From: a virus
IMG/VR virus record: IMGVR_UViG_3300035162_000478
Coordinates: 1 to 22,880 of that record
Direction: 5' to 3' (one strand)
DNA: 22,880 nucleotides
Shown here: positions 15,404 to 22,880 of the stretch, piece after piece
Numbering within the stretch: the stretch's first letter is position 1
How the letters are laid out: every line of letters starts with the position of its first letter
Made by a program: the position numbers and the translations under genes
Notes under the pieces: model-generated
Told to the model about the DNA's origin: nothing
The model's input: the letters and a program-made list of their open reading frames with translations, nothing else
Databases searched by the model: none

Positions 15404-15430
15404 ATTTTATCTCCTTGTATGGACTGTCCG

Positions 15431-15450
15431 TTTGTAGCATCCACTACAAA
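15431..15450. other. Short perfect hairpin between fibre genes
   Basis: TTTGTAG (15431-15437) and CTACAAA (15444-15450) form a perfect 7-pair stem around CATCCA, inside the only larger gap of the fibre cluster. On the + strand TAATTTTT follows, which would look like a weak terminator. On the - strand, the coding side, the stem precedes the ribosome site of the 103-residue gene. Confidence 0.5.
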
Positions 15451-15467
15451 TAATTTTTAAGGTAGGG

Positions 15468-16418
15468 TTATGAGTTAGTTTCATAAGTAACGTCAATGTT
15501 AATAGCGCCAGCGGCATCTACATGATGGCTTACTGTTGTGGAATTAGCCTCACTTATATTTTCAAAAATATAACTATCAGCACCAGAAACTACGATGAAT
15601 GGGGAATTAGTAAAAGTCATTATGTCATTAACCTCACCAATACTGCCAATGCCATAAGCTCCAGCACTTGCAAAAGGAAAGCCTGTAAGGGCTATTGGCC
15701 CAGCCGCCCCAGTGTTATTAAAGTTTAAATTTTGCGCCCGAACACTTACTAATCTGCCAATCTTTACATAAGTTCCCGTAATAGCTACTGCTGTGTTTGG
15801 GTTACCATTACCACCTACCAAAGCTAAACTTACAGTGCCTGTCTCGTAGTCGTCCAGCAGGTTGCTATTAACACCAGTACCAGCACTGTAAGCAGAAAAA
15901 TTAATGCCCTTACCTGCTGTGCCGATTTTTAGGTTTCCAGAAGTTAATTCTAAATCTTTAGCAGAACCCTTAAATGCTGCAAATGTAGTACCGCCGCTTT
16001 GTACATAAAAATCATTGTTACCTGTTTGAATGTTTATAAAAAAATTGTCAGATGATTCTATTAATTGGGTATCTACAATTTTTAAAGTACTTCCAGCTAT
16101 AGTTAAATTACCCGCCATTGTAACATTTACTGTGCCAGTAGGTATCTCAACAACATCCGCATCAGCATCATTCTTAATGGTCACATCATTTGTAGAACCC
16201 TGACCTGTTAAGATTAAACCTTCTGCAGCGGTATATCCCATAGCTGCATTATCACCAGCGGCTGTGTCACCTGTAGCTTCTACTGTAGAGCCTGTAATAA
16301 CGCCAGTAACTGTAGCATCACCTGCAATAGTTGCATCATCACCTACTGTGAGATCATCAGAGATGGTAGCTGAAGTAGTGTTTACACTTACAGCTTTAGA
16401 GCCAATATACCCTGCCAT
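15468..16418 (-). CDS. Tail fibre protein (316 aa)
   Basis: This encodes 316 residues. It begins MAGYIGSKAVSVNTTSATI, so the first seven residues (M-x-GYIGS) match the C1q-type fibre. Then come short strand repeats (DDLTVGDDATIAGDATVTG), a typical fibre shaft. Around 140-200 it has the motif series FAAFKGSAKDLEL, IGTAGKGINFSAYS and LLDDYETGT, which I know from many marine phage fibres. The last 110 residues look like a strand-rich tip. It starts with a TAATG overlap on the 114-residue gene and a GGAG nearby. A receptor-binding or shaft function in the tail is likely; the ligand is unknown. Confidence 0.75.
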   Translation of the reverse strand: MAGYIGSKAVSVNTTSATISDDLTVGDDATIAGDATVTGVITGSTVEATGDTAAGDNAAMGYTAAEGLILTGQGSTNDVTIKNDADADVVEIPTGTVNVTMAGNLTIAGSTLKIVDTQLIESSDNFFINIQTGNNDFYVQSGGTTFAAFKGSAKDLELTSGNLKIGTAGKGINFSAYSAGTGVNSNLLDDYETGTVSLALVGGNGNPNTAVAITGTYVKIGRLVSVRAQNLNFNNTGAAGPIALTGFPFASAGAYGIGSIGEVNDIMTFTNSPFIVVSGADSYIFENISEANSTTVSHHVDAAGAINIDVTYETNS

Positions 16419-16762
16419 TAGGTGATCTCCATTACCGAAAGTATTACGTCCGTAGCTCCACTGCCTATAACTATAATTTCATCAGTAGTAGCTAACACTA
16501 TCTTACCATCAAGCACAGAAAGAGATGAACCTGCAGGTATAGCAGCACCAGTAATTAGTTCAACAGCTTGGTTAGCTTCATTGTTTGCACCAGACATATT
16601 TGCTGTATCTGTATTTATTGTTACTGTAGCTGTTGTTTGTGCGCTTGTTGTGTTACCAAGTGTCAACCCCAATATAACTGCAGTTGTTGAACTCGCTACT
16701 GTGTAAATTACATCGGAAGATGTTACACCTGCTTTAGTTATTAATTTAAATGTATTAGCCAT
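16418..16762 (-). CDS. Small virion structural protein next to fibres
   Basis: This encodes 114 residues, nearly all strand-forming with many T, V and A. It begins MANTFKLITKAGV, continues with VIYTVASSTTAVILGLTLGN, and ends GATDVILSVMEIT. I recall similar small proteins in marine T4-like and T7-like phages, where they are virion structural proteins (often unassigned), with the same 'MANTFK' opening and 'VSVLEI' ending. The fold looks like a single beta sandwich. AGGAAA before ATG 16762 is the likely ribosome site. It is placed between the 773- and 316-residue fibres and overlaps the latter by one base. Confidence 0.68.
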   Translation of the reverse strand: MANTFKLITKAGVTSSDVIYTVASSTTAVILGLTLGNTTSAQTTATVTINTDTANMSGANNEANQAVELITGAAIPAGSSLSVLDGKIVLATTDEIIVIGSGATDVILSVMEIT

Positions 16763-16776
16763 TTGTTTTTCCTATG

Positions 16777-19098
16777 TTATCCTAATGCAATCGCCAAAGC
16801 CGTAATGTCACCTGTTGTAGCAATAGTACCTGCTGCTGCAGGTAAAGTCAAGGTCACATCTGCTGTAGATGCAGGCCCGATTAGTGTTACTTTATTACTT
16901 CCGTTATCACTATCTTCAAAAAACTCAATGAAGCCTGCACCTGTAGCTCCATTCTTTACTGAGACACCTGCATTAGCTATTGGCTTAGCAGTGAATGTAC
17001 CTACACCTGTAACAAGGAGTGTACTTGCTATGTCAACTGCACCGTCTATGTCTACAGCACCACTAATATCTAGTGTAGCTGCATCTAACTCACCAGTTAT
17101 GGTAAAGTTACGAATACCTGTGTAGTCTTTATTTGAGTCTAGTATAACAGCTTTAGAAGCTACAGCAGTACCAACAGCAGTGCTGCCAATGTCTAGTGCG
17201 TTTAACTCACCTACGACTGCAGTAATACCGTCTAATGCGTTTAGTTCTGCTGCAGTAGATGTCACTCCATCTAAAATGTTTAACTCTGCAGCGGTAGATG
17301 TAACACCATCAAGAATATTAAGTTCAGCAGCAGTAGAGGTTACACCATCAAGTATGTTAAGTTCAGCGGCTGTAGATGTAACACCGTCAAGAATGTTTAA
17401 TTCAGCAGCAGTACTGGTAACACCATCTAAGATGTTTAACTCTGCAGTAGTGCTAGTAACACCATCAAGTAAATTTAATTCTGTAGCTGTTGAAGTTACC
17501 GCTACATTCTCATTAATTTTAGGTGACGTTAAAGTTTTGTTCGTAAGTGTTGCAGTAGAAACTGTTGACACTATTGTACCGTTACCACCATCAGGTAGTA
17601 AAAGAGTGTTCGTTGCACCTTGAGAGTGTGGCGCACCTTGTAGTGTTTGGGCATGAGCATTTGAACTTTCACAGTAGAATAAAATCTGTGAAGCTGTACC
17701 GCCATTCTTTAGGTCAATTTTACCAGTATCAATACCAACATTACCATCAATCATAACAACGCCAGAGCCATTGGGTGTTATAGCAATATTACCATTAGAT
17801 GTAGATGTTGTAATACCACGGGCTTGAACATCTAAGTCACCCCCTAGTTGTGGGGTAGTGTCTTCAACAACGTTAGAGATAGCAGCAGAAGTAGCAAGAC
17901 CAGATACAACGGCACTTCTTGCAACTTTTTTAAGGCCACCGCCTGATGTATCAATAGCTAAGAATACGTCATCATTTGCAATGGTACTTATCTCTGATAG
18001 ATCACCAACAGCAGTAGGATTAAAGTTTGTACCATCAGCAATAAGAAGCATACCAGAAGTGTTAGTTCCCATAACTAGATCATCACCAGTTATAGTAAGG
18101 TCACCACCAACTACTAAGTTACCTGACACATCTACTGCACCGTTTATGTCAATAGAGGTAGCAGTTAAGTCAATTTCATCAGTAGCTGCAATAGATAATA
18201 CTGTTGCACTAGACCCTTGAATAAATTGACTTGCATCGTTAAATAATATTTTGTTTGTAGAAGCTATAGTTGTTGTAGCTGCAATGTTTACTGCACCATC
18301 AATGTCTACAATGTCTAAGTTTGTAGTACCATCAATGTCTACGTCACCTGATATATCTAAAGACGTACCTGTCAGTACTCCTGTAACACCTAGCGTACCT
18401 GTAATTGTAGCGTTCTCATCTATATCAAGAGTATCAATGTGCGCTGTGCCATCTACAAAAAGATTACGCCACTCTTGAGTAGCCGAACCTAGATCGTATG
18501 TATCGTCATCATCAGGTATAATGCTTGAGTCAACATCTGCACCAAATACAACATTGTCAGTTGCAGCATCACCAAGAGTAATTGTACCACCATTAAACGT
18601 TGTAGTACCTGTTACTGTAGCATTACCTGCAACTGTAAGGTTACCACCTACAAGTAAATTACCTGATACATCTAGTATACCATTAAGGTCAACAGTAGTA
18701 GCAGCAATCTGTATTTCTGTATCAGCTACGAGATCAAGTTGACCATCAGCAGATGAGTGAATGTAAATAGCAGTATCACGAAACTGTAGCTTTTCTGATG
18801 TAGCCATAAGGATATCATCTGAGAACGTAAAGTAATCCTCATCTTCACTCCAGATAAGCGCACCATTATTAGAACCACCGTCCCAAGTAAGCGTAATGTC
18901 ACCTGCACCAGTACCTATAGTAACATTGTCAGATGCCACTAAAGATATGGGGCCACCTTCTCCAGCAGTACCATCGTGAGTGTGACCTGTGCTAACAGCA
19001 AAGGCAGCTAGGAGTTGGTCAAATTCATTATTAAACAGATCAGCGGTAATAACATCGCCATCAGTAAAGGTTGATTGTCTTGTGTATGTAGCGCCCAT
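16777..19098 (-). CDS. Main tail fibre with 13-residue tandem repeats
   Basis: This encodes 773 residues. The N-terminus (about 1-50) has DGDVITADLFNNEF, then GHTHDG and GEGGPI, a known podovirus fibre attachment pattern. A long strand-rich shaft follows, with repeating phrases such as DVSGNLLVGGNLTVAG, DISGDVDIDG and SLDISGD, which suggest a beta-helix-like or triple-stranded shaft. Residues 534-624 hold seven copies of VTSTAAELNILDG (13 residues each) and one degenerate copy after them. The C-terminus ends AAGTIATTGDITALAIALG, like many fibres that stop at a 'GTIATTGD' module. ATG 19098 comes directly after the stop of the 583-residue neck gene with no gap. It is probably the main host-binding or connecting fibre. 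Confidence 0.82.
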   Translation of the reverse strand: MGATYTRQSTFTDGDVITADLFNNEFDQLLAAFAVSTGHTHDGTAGEGGPISLVASDNVTIGTGAGDITLTWDGGSNNGALIWSEDEDYFTFSDDILMATSEKLQFRDTAIYIHSSADGQLDLVADTEIQIAATTVDLNGILDVSGNLLVGGNLTVAGNATVTGTTTFNGGTITLGDAATDNVVFGADVDSSIIPDDDDTYDLGSATQEWRNLFVDGTAHIDTLDIDENATITGTLGVTGVLTGTSLDISGDVDIDGTTNLDIVDIDGAVNIAATTTIASTNKILFNDASQFIQGSSATVLSIAATDEIDLTATSIDINGAVDVSGNLVVGGDLTITGDDLVMGTNTSGMLLIADGTNFNPTAVGDLSEISTIANDDVFLAIDTSGGGLKKVARSAVVSGLATSAAISNVVEDTTPQLGGDLDVQARGITTSTSNGNIAITPNGSGVVMIDGNVGIDTGKIDLKNGGTASQILFYCESSNAHAQTLQGAPHSQGATNTLLLPDGGNGTIVSTVSTATLTNKTLTSPKINENVAVTSTATELNLLDGVTSTTAELNILDGVTSTAAELNILDGVTSTAAELNILDGVTSTAAELNILDGVTSTAAELNILDGVTSTAAELNALDGITAVVGELNALDIGSTAVGTAVASKAVILDSNKDYTGIRNFTITGELDAATLDISGAVDIDGAVDIASTLLVTGVGTFTAKPIANAGVSVKNGATGAGFIEFFEDSDNGSNKVTLIGPASTADVTLTLPAAAGTIATTGDITALAIALG
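17227..17499 (-). repeat. Seven tandem 39-base repeats in the fibre gene
   Basis: The units are exactly in frame, 39 bases each, at 17461-17499, 17422-17460, 17383-17421, 17344-17382, 17305-17343, 17266-17304 and 17227-17265 in reading order. Four central units (17266-17421) encode the identical VTSTAAELNILDG. The outer ones differ by one or two residues. A degenerate eighth unit (ITAVVGELNALD) follows at 17188-17226. The identical protein units differ at many third codon positions. Confidence 0.92.
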
Positions 19099-20850
19099 TT
19101 AACGTCTTGCTCCTAATGTATATTCTAACTGAAAACCTTTAAGTGAGTAAGGTGCAGACTCACCCCCATCATTTATTCTAAGTACAACAGAAAACCCTGA
19201 ACCTTCTACTGATTGTCTTACCAAAGGTTGCGAAGGCCCCCCAAAAACAAACCTAACAGAACCACCTACAGTACTAAAGGTAGCTAATCCAAACTGTGCA
19301 GCTACATCAGAAGAAGATAAAGTATACGCTGCAGGTCTAGTTGAGCCTGAATCTTCATTGTCGTACCGCATTACTAATTCTGCATTAAGCGCAGACTCAG
19401 GTTTATAGTTAATAATAACCCTTTGCATATGCTTTCGTATGCCAGTATCTCCAAACGCCATGTCAGAGCTTCTGTATTTTCCTAGTACGGGTGTGCCATC
19501 AAAGGTATTACCTTTGTCTTGCCTATGTATATGACCAGCAAAGTCACCATGAAGAACTATAACATCACCTGCCTTAACAAAAGTATCTGTACAAGAAGGT
19601 TTTATCCCACGCATTTCAGAAAATTCAAAACCTTGTTCTCTTGCAACGCAAGTAACACCTCTTGTAATACCGTCAGACTCATCATTTTTAGTAAAGAATA
19701 TTCTGTACTGTGTCTTGTCGGGTATAACAACACTTTCAAATAACAAAGAGTCTTTAATGTTTTTATCAAATATAGACTGTACGTTTTTACTTATTGTACC
19801 TAGTTCAGTGTCACCAATCTTTGCAGTAGCAGCAACTGTCCGTAAACCGTCTGGCCCAAGAAATACTAAGTCACCACCAAATTCTTGTATAGTATCCCCG
19901 TTAATGCAACCAATGTTTCTAGTAACAGGTACTATAGAAAAATCACTAGATGTATTTCCTGTTAGTTTAAATATTCTATTTTCACAAAATATAAACAACG
20001 CATCCCGAAATACTTTTAATCCCGTAATAGTGTCGTCTACTCTAATAGTACCTGCACCATCACTGCTAGTAAAATCGTCTTCATTAGATGGCACACTAAA
20101 ATTAAGTAGTTCTGGTGTAGTTGATTTACCTGCGTAAAACATATGAGACTTAAAAGATGCTACAAAACTAGAACCTACAATAGCTGTTGTACTAACGTCT
20201 GTTGCACTAAGAGCTAAATTAAAAACTACAGGAGCGTTAATACCATCTACACATACAAGTTTAGGGTTGCCATCATAGTTAAATCTTTCAAACCTATACT
20301 TACTAGCATTAGTTCTACCTGTATCTATTTCCGTCCAAGGTGAGGAAACAACTACCCTAGAAAAATGTGCTGCAGCCGTAGTGCTTTCAGTAGCACGTGT
20401 TACTCCCGTAAACTCATTAGGAGTTGACGCAGCATCTACGCCTGTGTAGGTAAAAAGTTCTAAGTCTAATTGCAAAGTACCGCTAGTTGCAAATCCTGCA
20501 ACAGAGTCTACAGTAATTGTACCAGAACCAGACATAGTTGTATTAGCAGCTATACTAGATGATAGCTCTGTAGATGCAGCAGAGAATATTTTCTCACCTC
20601 TGCAAGCCACAACCTTGTCACCAAATTTAGCTACCCCAATTACCTTTTCATTAATACTAGTAGTATGAGGTACTACATGATTGACATACCTACGGTATCC
20701 ATTCATTCTCCTATAGCCACCCTCAACGTCAGGTTCAAAGTTTTCTAATACTAAAGCCTCTCCCGGTTTCATAAGAAAGGAAGAACGATTTAATACTAAA
20801 CCACCCTCACAGTTAAATGCCGCTGGTTGTACTTTAGAACTATCAACCAT
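19099..20850 (-). CDS. Neck/tail stem protein, tail tubular protein B-like
   Basis: This encodes 583 residues, nearly all strand-rich. It begins MVDSSKVQPAAFNCEGGLVL, then MKPGEALVLENFEPDVEGGYRRMNGYRRY (two parts, 27-55), the usual start of the beta-propeller-like stem protein found after the adaptor in marine podoviruses. The repeated 'F.....V..G..I' strands to about 320 also fit this. A beta-rich module (about 102-168: GTITVDSVAGFATSG, LFTYTGV, FTGVTRATESTTAAAH) interrupts the chain and is shared with the previous protein. The C-terminal part (about 420-583) has YSLKGFQLEYTLGARR at its end. The start overlaps the adaptor stop as TAATG. It would sit in the short tail or neck. Confidence 0.72.
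   Translation of the reverse strand: MVDSSKVQPAAFNCEGGLVLNRSSFLMKPGEALVLENFEPDVEGGYRRMNGYRRYVNHVVPHTTSINEKVIGVAKFGDKVVACRGEKIFSAASTELSSSIAANTTMSGSGTITVDSVAGFATSGTLQLDLELFTYTGVDAASTPNEFTGVTRATESTTAAAHFSRVVVSSPWTEIDTGRTNASKYRFERFNYDGNPKLVCVDGINAPVVFNLALSATDVSTTAIVGSSFVASFKSHMFYAGKSTTPELLNFSVPSNEDDFTSSDGAGTIRVDDTITGLKVFRDALFIFCENRIFKLTGNTSSDFSIVPVTRNIGCINGDTIQEFGGDLVFLGPDGLRTVAATAKIGDTELGTISKNVQSIFDKNIKDSLLFESVVIPDKTQYRIFFTKNDESDGITRGVTCVAREQGFEFSEMRGIKPSCTDTFVKAGDVIVLHGDFAGHIHRQDKGNTFDGTPVLGKYRSSDMAFGDTGIRKHMQRVIINYKPESALNAELVMRYDNEDSGSTRPAAYTLSSSDVAAQFGLATFSTVGGSVRFVFGGPSQPLVRQSVEGSGFSVVLRINDGGESAPYSLKGFQLEYTLGARR
20347..20547 (-). other. Inserted beta module, copy 2, in the stem protein
   Basis: The module spans residues about 102-168 of the 583-residue protein. 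The key pattern is TITV.S..GF..SG, then a YTG segment, FTGVTRATESTTAAAH, and VVVS. It matches the copy in the adaptor gene (21207-21410). Confidence 0.7.
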
Positions 20851-21779
20851 TAAAAGGAGATTCCAATATTATAGTTACTAGGTCTGTATATAACAGTTGA
20901 CCTAACGTATTCGTATTTATTTACAAGAAGACTTTGTACATTCTTTATGCCTTGTTCAAAACGTACAAAGTTTGTATTGTACTGATCTAGTTCACCACGG
21001 TACTGATACACAAATGCTGTAGCTCCATCCACAATAATTGGTGAAAACCTATCAGGTATGCTAGTAATATCTCCGTGTGCAGCTAAGTCACTTGGAAATG
21101 TATAGTAGTCAAATACTAATGAGTACTGTTTATCAGGTAAAGGATATAGTAAATAATTATTATCTGGAGTACGTACAATAAATTGAGGTACTCCACCATT
21201 TGTAAAGAGAGCTACCTGTGTAGCCGTAACGTGGGATGCAGCAGTAGTGCTGTTAGCACCTCTAGTACACCCAGTAAAAGTAGTAGATGTAATACCTGTA
21301 TAAGATATTTGCTCACCTAGTATAAAGATAACTCCAGTAGAAGTAAAGCCTGTGGTACTTGCTACGGTAACTGTAGTAGCACTATCTGTTAATGCACCAT
21401 CTAATGTTGTAGTTTCTACTTCATCTTCTTGAGTAGCAAAGCCCCTACTAATATATTCATTATAATCTAGCTTTGTAAGATTACCACCTGAAGTATTAAG
21501 GTCAGTATCTTTTTTTATTCTAGCTGTATTATAATCAATATGTTTAGTACTAGTAGGTACAGTATACCTAACAGTACCGGGAACTAACGTAGAAGTATTT
21601 GTTACATGATTAAAAGGGTAGCCAAATTCTTTTTGATTAATATATCGTATAGATTCATTAACAGCATTTTGACATTGTATTTGCACACCTCTTGCATCTG
21701 CAAAGGTAGCAGCAGTAAGAGCAACTTCATTCATACGAGTTATAACATCGTTAGTTAATGAAAGATATGTCAGGGCCAT
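20850..21779 (-). CDS. Head-tail adaptor, tail tubular protein A-like
   Basis: This encodes 309 residues. It starts MALTYLSLTNDVITRMNEV, with a four-helix-like N-terminal part (about 8-50) holding AVNESIRYINQKEFGYPF, then VPGTVRYTVP (66-75) and IDYNTARIKKD. The second half contains PLPDKQYSLVFDYYTFPSDL, then IPDRFSPIIVDGATAFVYQYRGE and LLVNKYEYVRST. This is the pattern of the adaptor (gp11-like) protein of marine podoviruses that joins the portal to the tail stem. Residues about 124-191 are an inserted beta module not expected in that family, also found in the next gene. AAGGAA is upstream of ATG 21779. It ends as TAATG with the stem gene. Confidence 0.78.
   Translation of the reverse strand: MALTYLSLTNDVITRMNEVALTAATFADARGVQIQCQNAVNESIRYINQKEFGYPFNHVTNTSTLVPGTVRYTVPTSTKHIDYNTARIKKDTDLNTSGGNLTKLDYNEYISRGFATQEDEVETTTLDGALTDSATTVTVASTTGFTSTGVIFILGEQISYTGITSTTFTGCTRGANSTTAASHVTATQVALFTNGGVPQFIVRTPDNNYLLYPLPDKQYSLVFDYYTFPSDLAAHGDITSIPDRFSPIIVDGATAFVYQYRGELDQYNTNFVRFEQGIKNVQSLLVNKYEYVRSTVIYRPSNYNIGISF
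21207..21410 (-). other. Inserted beta module, copy 1, in the adaptor protein
   Basis: The module covers residues about 124-191 (TTLDGALTDSATTVTVASTT, then GFTSTG, ISYTGI, FTGCTRGANSTTAASH). It stands between two halves that match the adaptor family. The same module occurs in the next gene. Confidence 0.72.
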
Positions 21780-21802
21780 TATGTTTCCTTAAAATGCAGC
21801 AA

Positions 21803-21827
21803 TGGGGCCAGCATAAAGCCAGCCCCA
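21803..21827 (-). other. Strong hairpin between decoration and adaptor genes
   Basis: In the - strand RNA UGGGGCUGGC pairs fully with GCUGGCCCCA over ten pairs (two of them G-U) around the loop UUUAU. The + strand cannot form the middle pairs, so the structure belongs to the leftward transcript. No U-tract follows, so it is more likely a processing or attenuation site that limits read-through from capsid to tail genes than a plain terminator. Confidence 0.7.
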
Positions 21828-21842
21828 AAGTTTAGTGTAGTG

Positions 21843-22376
21843 TTACAGCAAGTCACGCTGGGCTGCAGCAGCCTCAGTATGAGCAGCCGAAACATCAGCA
21901 ATTACTGCATAGACACGTAAGCGTCCAGTTGCAGCAGCAGCACCAGCGACAACTACGTCAATGGTATCTGCAGCACCAACACATGCAAGAGCAGCAGCAG
22001 CAAAAGTAGATGCAGCACCTGTGTTTACAATATTAGCTTCGCCGTTACTACCTTTTACAAGGTATGTACCAGCAGCAGCATCAAGTGCAGCACCGTCAAT
22101 GATGTCATCTCCACCAGCAAAGTCAATATTACAAGTACAAGAACCTGTAAAGGACTTCATGATTTCTGCACCAGCAGCAACCACTACTGATTCAGCAGGT
22201 ATTTCTAACAGTTGGAAAATGTCTCCATCTGCAATAGTAGCACCTGCAGCAATCATAGCATCAATATCTAAGATTGCTTCAACGGTTCGTACAGTGTTAC
22301 CAACTACTGTTGGAACAGCAAGAACGTTTGCTCCAACACCAGCAGTATCAACGGAAGTCATATCAAAAGTAGCCAT
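21843..22376 (-). CDS. Probable capsid decoration protein, alanine-rich
   Basis: This encodes 177 residues with very high alanine and valine content. It begins MATFDMTSVDTAGVGANVLAV, with GNTVRTVEAILDIDAMIAAGATIADGDIFQLLEIPA (30-65) as the first strand-rich part, then FTGSCTCNIDFAGGDD, and a C-terminal region RLRVYAVIADVSAAH. I recall proteins with the same 'DIDAMIAAGATI.AGDIFQ..EIPA' design directly after the major capsid gene in marine podoviruses, where they are virion proteins. The role as decoration protein is inferred from position and composition. A run of seven Gs overlapping the capsid stop codon forms its ribosome site. A strong hairpin follows the stop. Confidence 0.7.
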   Translation of the reverse strand: MATFDMTSVDTAGVGANVLAVPTVVGNTVRTVEAILDIDAMIAAGATIADGDIFQLLEIPAESVVVAAGAEIMKSFTGSCTCNIDFAGGDDIIDGAALDAAAGTYLVKGSNGEANIVNTGAASTFAAAALACVGAADTIDVVVAGAAAATGRLRVYAVIADVSAAHTEAAAAQRDLL

Positions 22377-22385
22377 AGTTTATAT

Positions 22386-22394
22386 CCCCCCCTA
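22386..22394 (-). promoter_or_regulatory. G-run ribosome binding site of the decoration gene
   Basis: On the - strand TAGGGGGGG includes the stop codon of the capsid gene and a run of seven Gs nine bases before ATG 22376. No other Shine-Dalgarno sequence is nearby, so the G-run probably serves as one. Confidence 0.55.
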
Positions 22395-22880
22395 CGCTGC
22401 GTTATAACGGGCAGTAACGATTGCTTCTGGACGAAGAATCTTCCTACCGTATAGATGCATACCACGAACAATGTCAGCAAAGCTGTCAGGGTCACGATAT
22501 GATTCTGTCTTATTGATTTGCTCTGCAGTAGCTACAGCGGAATCGTGTCCAGCCATAATTACTCCAAGGTTAGTCAGTTGGTTGGCAGTACCTGCAGTAC
22601 CCGGCCCAGTGCCTAGTGCTGGCAAGTTGGACGAGGAGTATACACGAAAGCCGTGAAAGTTGCTTACGGTCAAACCATTACGCAATCCACCAGAGTCACC
22701 GAAGTCTGCGTTCATGAAGCGAGAATCTTCATCAGCAAGAATTTCCATGAATACTGGATCGACTACTAGCCAGCGACCTTGTGAGTCAACCTGCTGTTGG
22801 TCAAGCAAACGCTTCATACGTGCAACAATCATTGCAGGAGAAACGGTAGCAGTTGGCAACGAAGTAGCACCGGGCATACG
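22392..22880 (-). CDS. Major capsid protein, C-terminal part (cut by window edge)
   Basis: About 162 C-terminal residues are visible and the frame continues beyond the window edge, so the start is missing; the M near the edge is internal. Recognisable parts are KRLLDQQQVDSQGRWLVVDP, then LADEDSRFMNADFGDSGGL, FHGFRVYSSSNLP and RGMHLYGRKILRPEAIVTA. The layout (variable loop, 'GF.VY.SNNLP', a tail with 'LYGRK.LRPEA') is that of HK97-fold major capsid proteins of marine podoviruses. Its position before the decoration and neck genes supports this. It makes the icosahedral shell. Portal, scaffold and terminase genes are expected upstream, outside the window. Confidence 0.8.
   Translation of the reverse strand, partial: RMPGATSLPTATVSPAMIVARMKRLLDQQQVDSQGRWLVVDPVFMEILADEDSRFMNADFGDSGGLRNGLTVSNFHGFRVYSSSNLPALGTGPGTAGTANQLTNLGVIMAGHDSAVATAEQINKTESYRDPDSFADIVRGMHLYGRKILRPEAIVTARYNAA

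Noticed and set aside
17227-17499. 39-base repeats as a possible CRISPR array
   Set aside because: Units are contiguous without spacers, in frame, and encode a known kind of fibre repeat.
17180-17623. 147-residue repeat-containing + strand frame
   Set aside because: Its repeats are just the antisense of the fibre repeats on the other strand.

Overview
The window is a piece of a lytic-type tailed phage genome, most like the short-tailed (podovirus-like) marine phages of alphaproteobacteria or related bacteria. The evidence is a virion block with two neck proteins, several fibres and a run of very large helical 'internal virion' proteins, with no sheath, tube or tape-measure gene. A nucleotide-metabolism block carries a B12-dependent class II ribonucleotide reductase, a MazG-like pyrophosphohydrolase and a DUF3310 protein, a set common in marine phages. 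DNA is AT-rich and gene-dense. I see no tRNA, integrase, transposase or CRISPR array. The marine host is inferred from the gene set.

Left arm (bases 1-3965, + strand): eight tightly packed genes. They are a conserved acidic protein, a DUF3310 protein, a 52-residue protein, monomeric NrdJ, a small DUF6447-like protein, a protein with a PD-(D/E)XK-like signature, a protein resembling ribosome modulation factor (RMF), and MazG. They look like the end of an early or DNA-metabolism operon; polymerase and primase genes would lie to the left, outside the window.

Junction (about 3985-4020): a GC-rich hairpin with an A-tract on one side and a T-tract on the other, placed exactly between the two convergent gene blocks. 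It is a good bidirectional terminator.

Right arm (22880 down to 4021, - strand, read right to left): C-terminal part of the major capsid protein, an alanine-rich probable decoration protein, a hairpin, two neck proteins that share an inserted beta-rich module, a 773-residue fibre with seven 13-residue repeats, four to five further fibre or fibre-associated proteins (one with a C1q-like end), three small genes including two membrane proteins that may form a lysis cassette, and then a well-formed sigma70-type promoter with a nearby inverted repeat. That promoter drives a late sub-operon of five genes (637, 70, 172, 414 and 1265 residues) that I take to be the internal/ejection proteins. Portal and terminase genes are expected to the right of the window, and I see no endolysin.

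Most genes in the right arm touch or overlap, often as TAATG, which points to coupled translation of virion proteins. The most noteworthy features are the RMF-like phage protein, the shared module in the two neck proteins, the 11-residue periodic repeats of the ejection protein, the repeat-rich fibre whose DNA repeats have diverged at silent positions, and the promoter/operator-like site inside the structural block.
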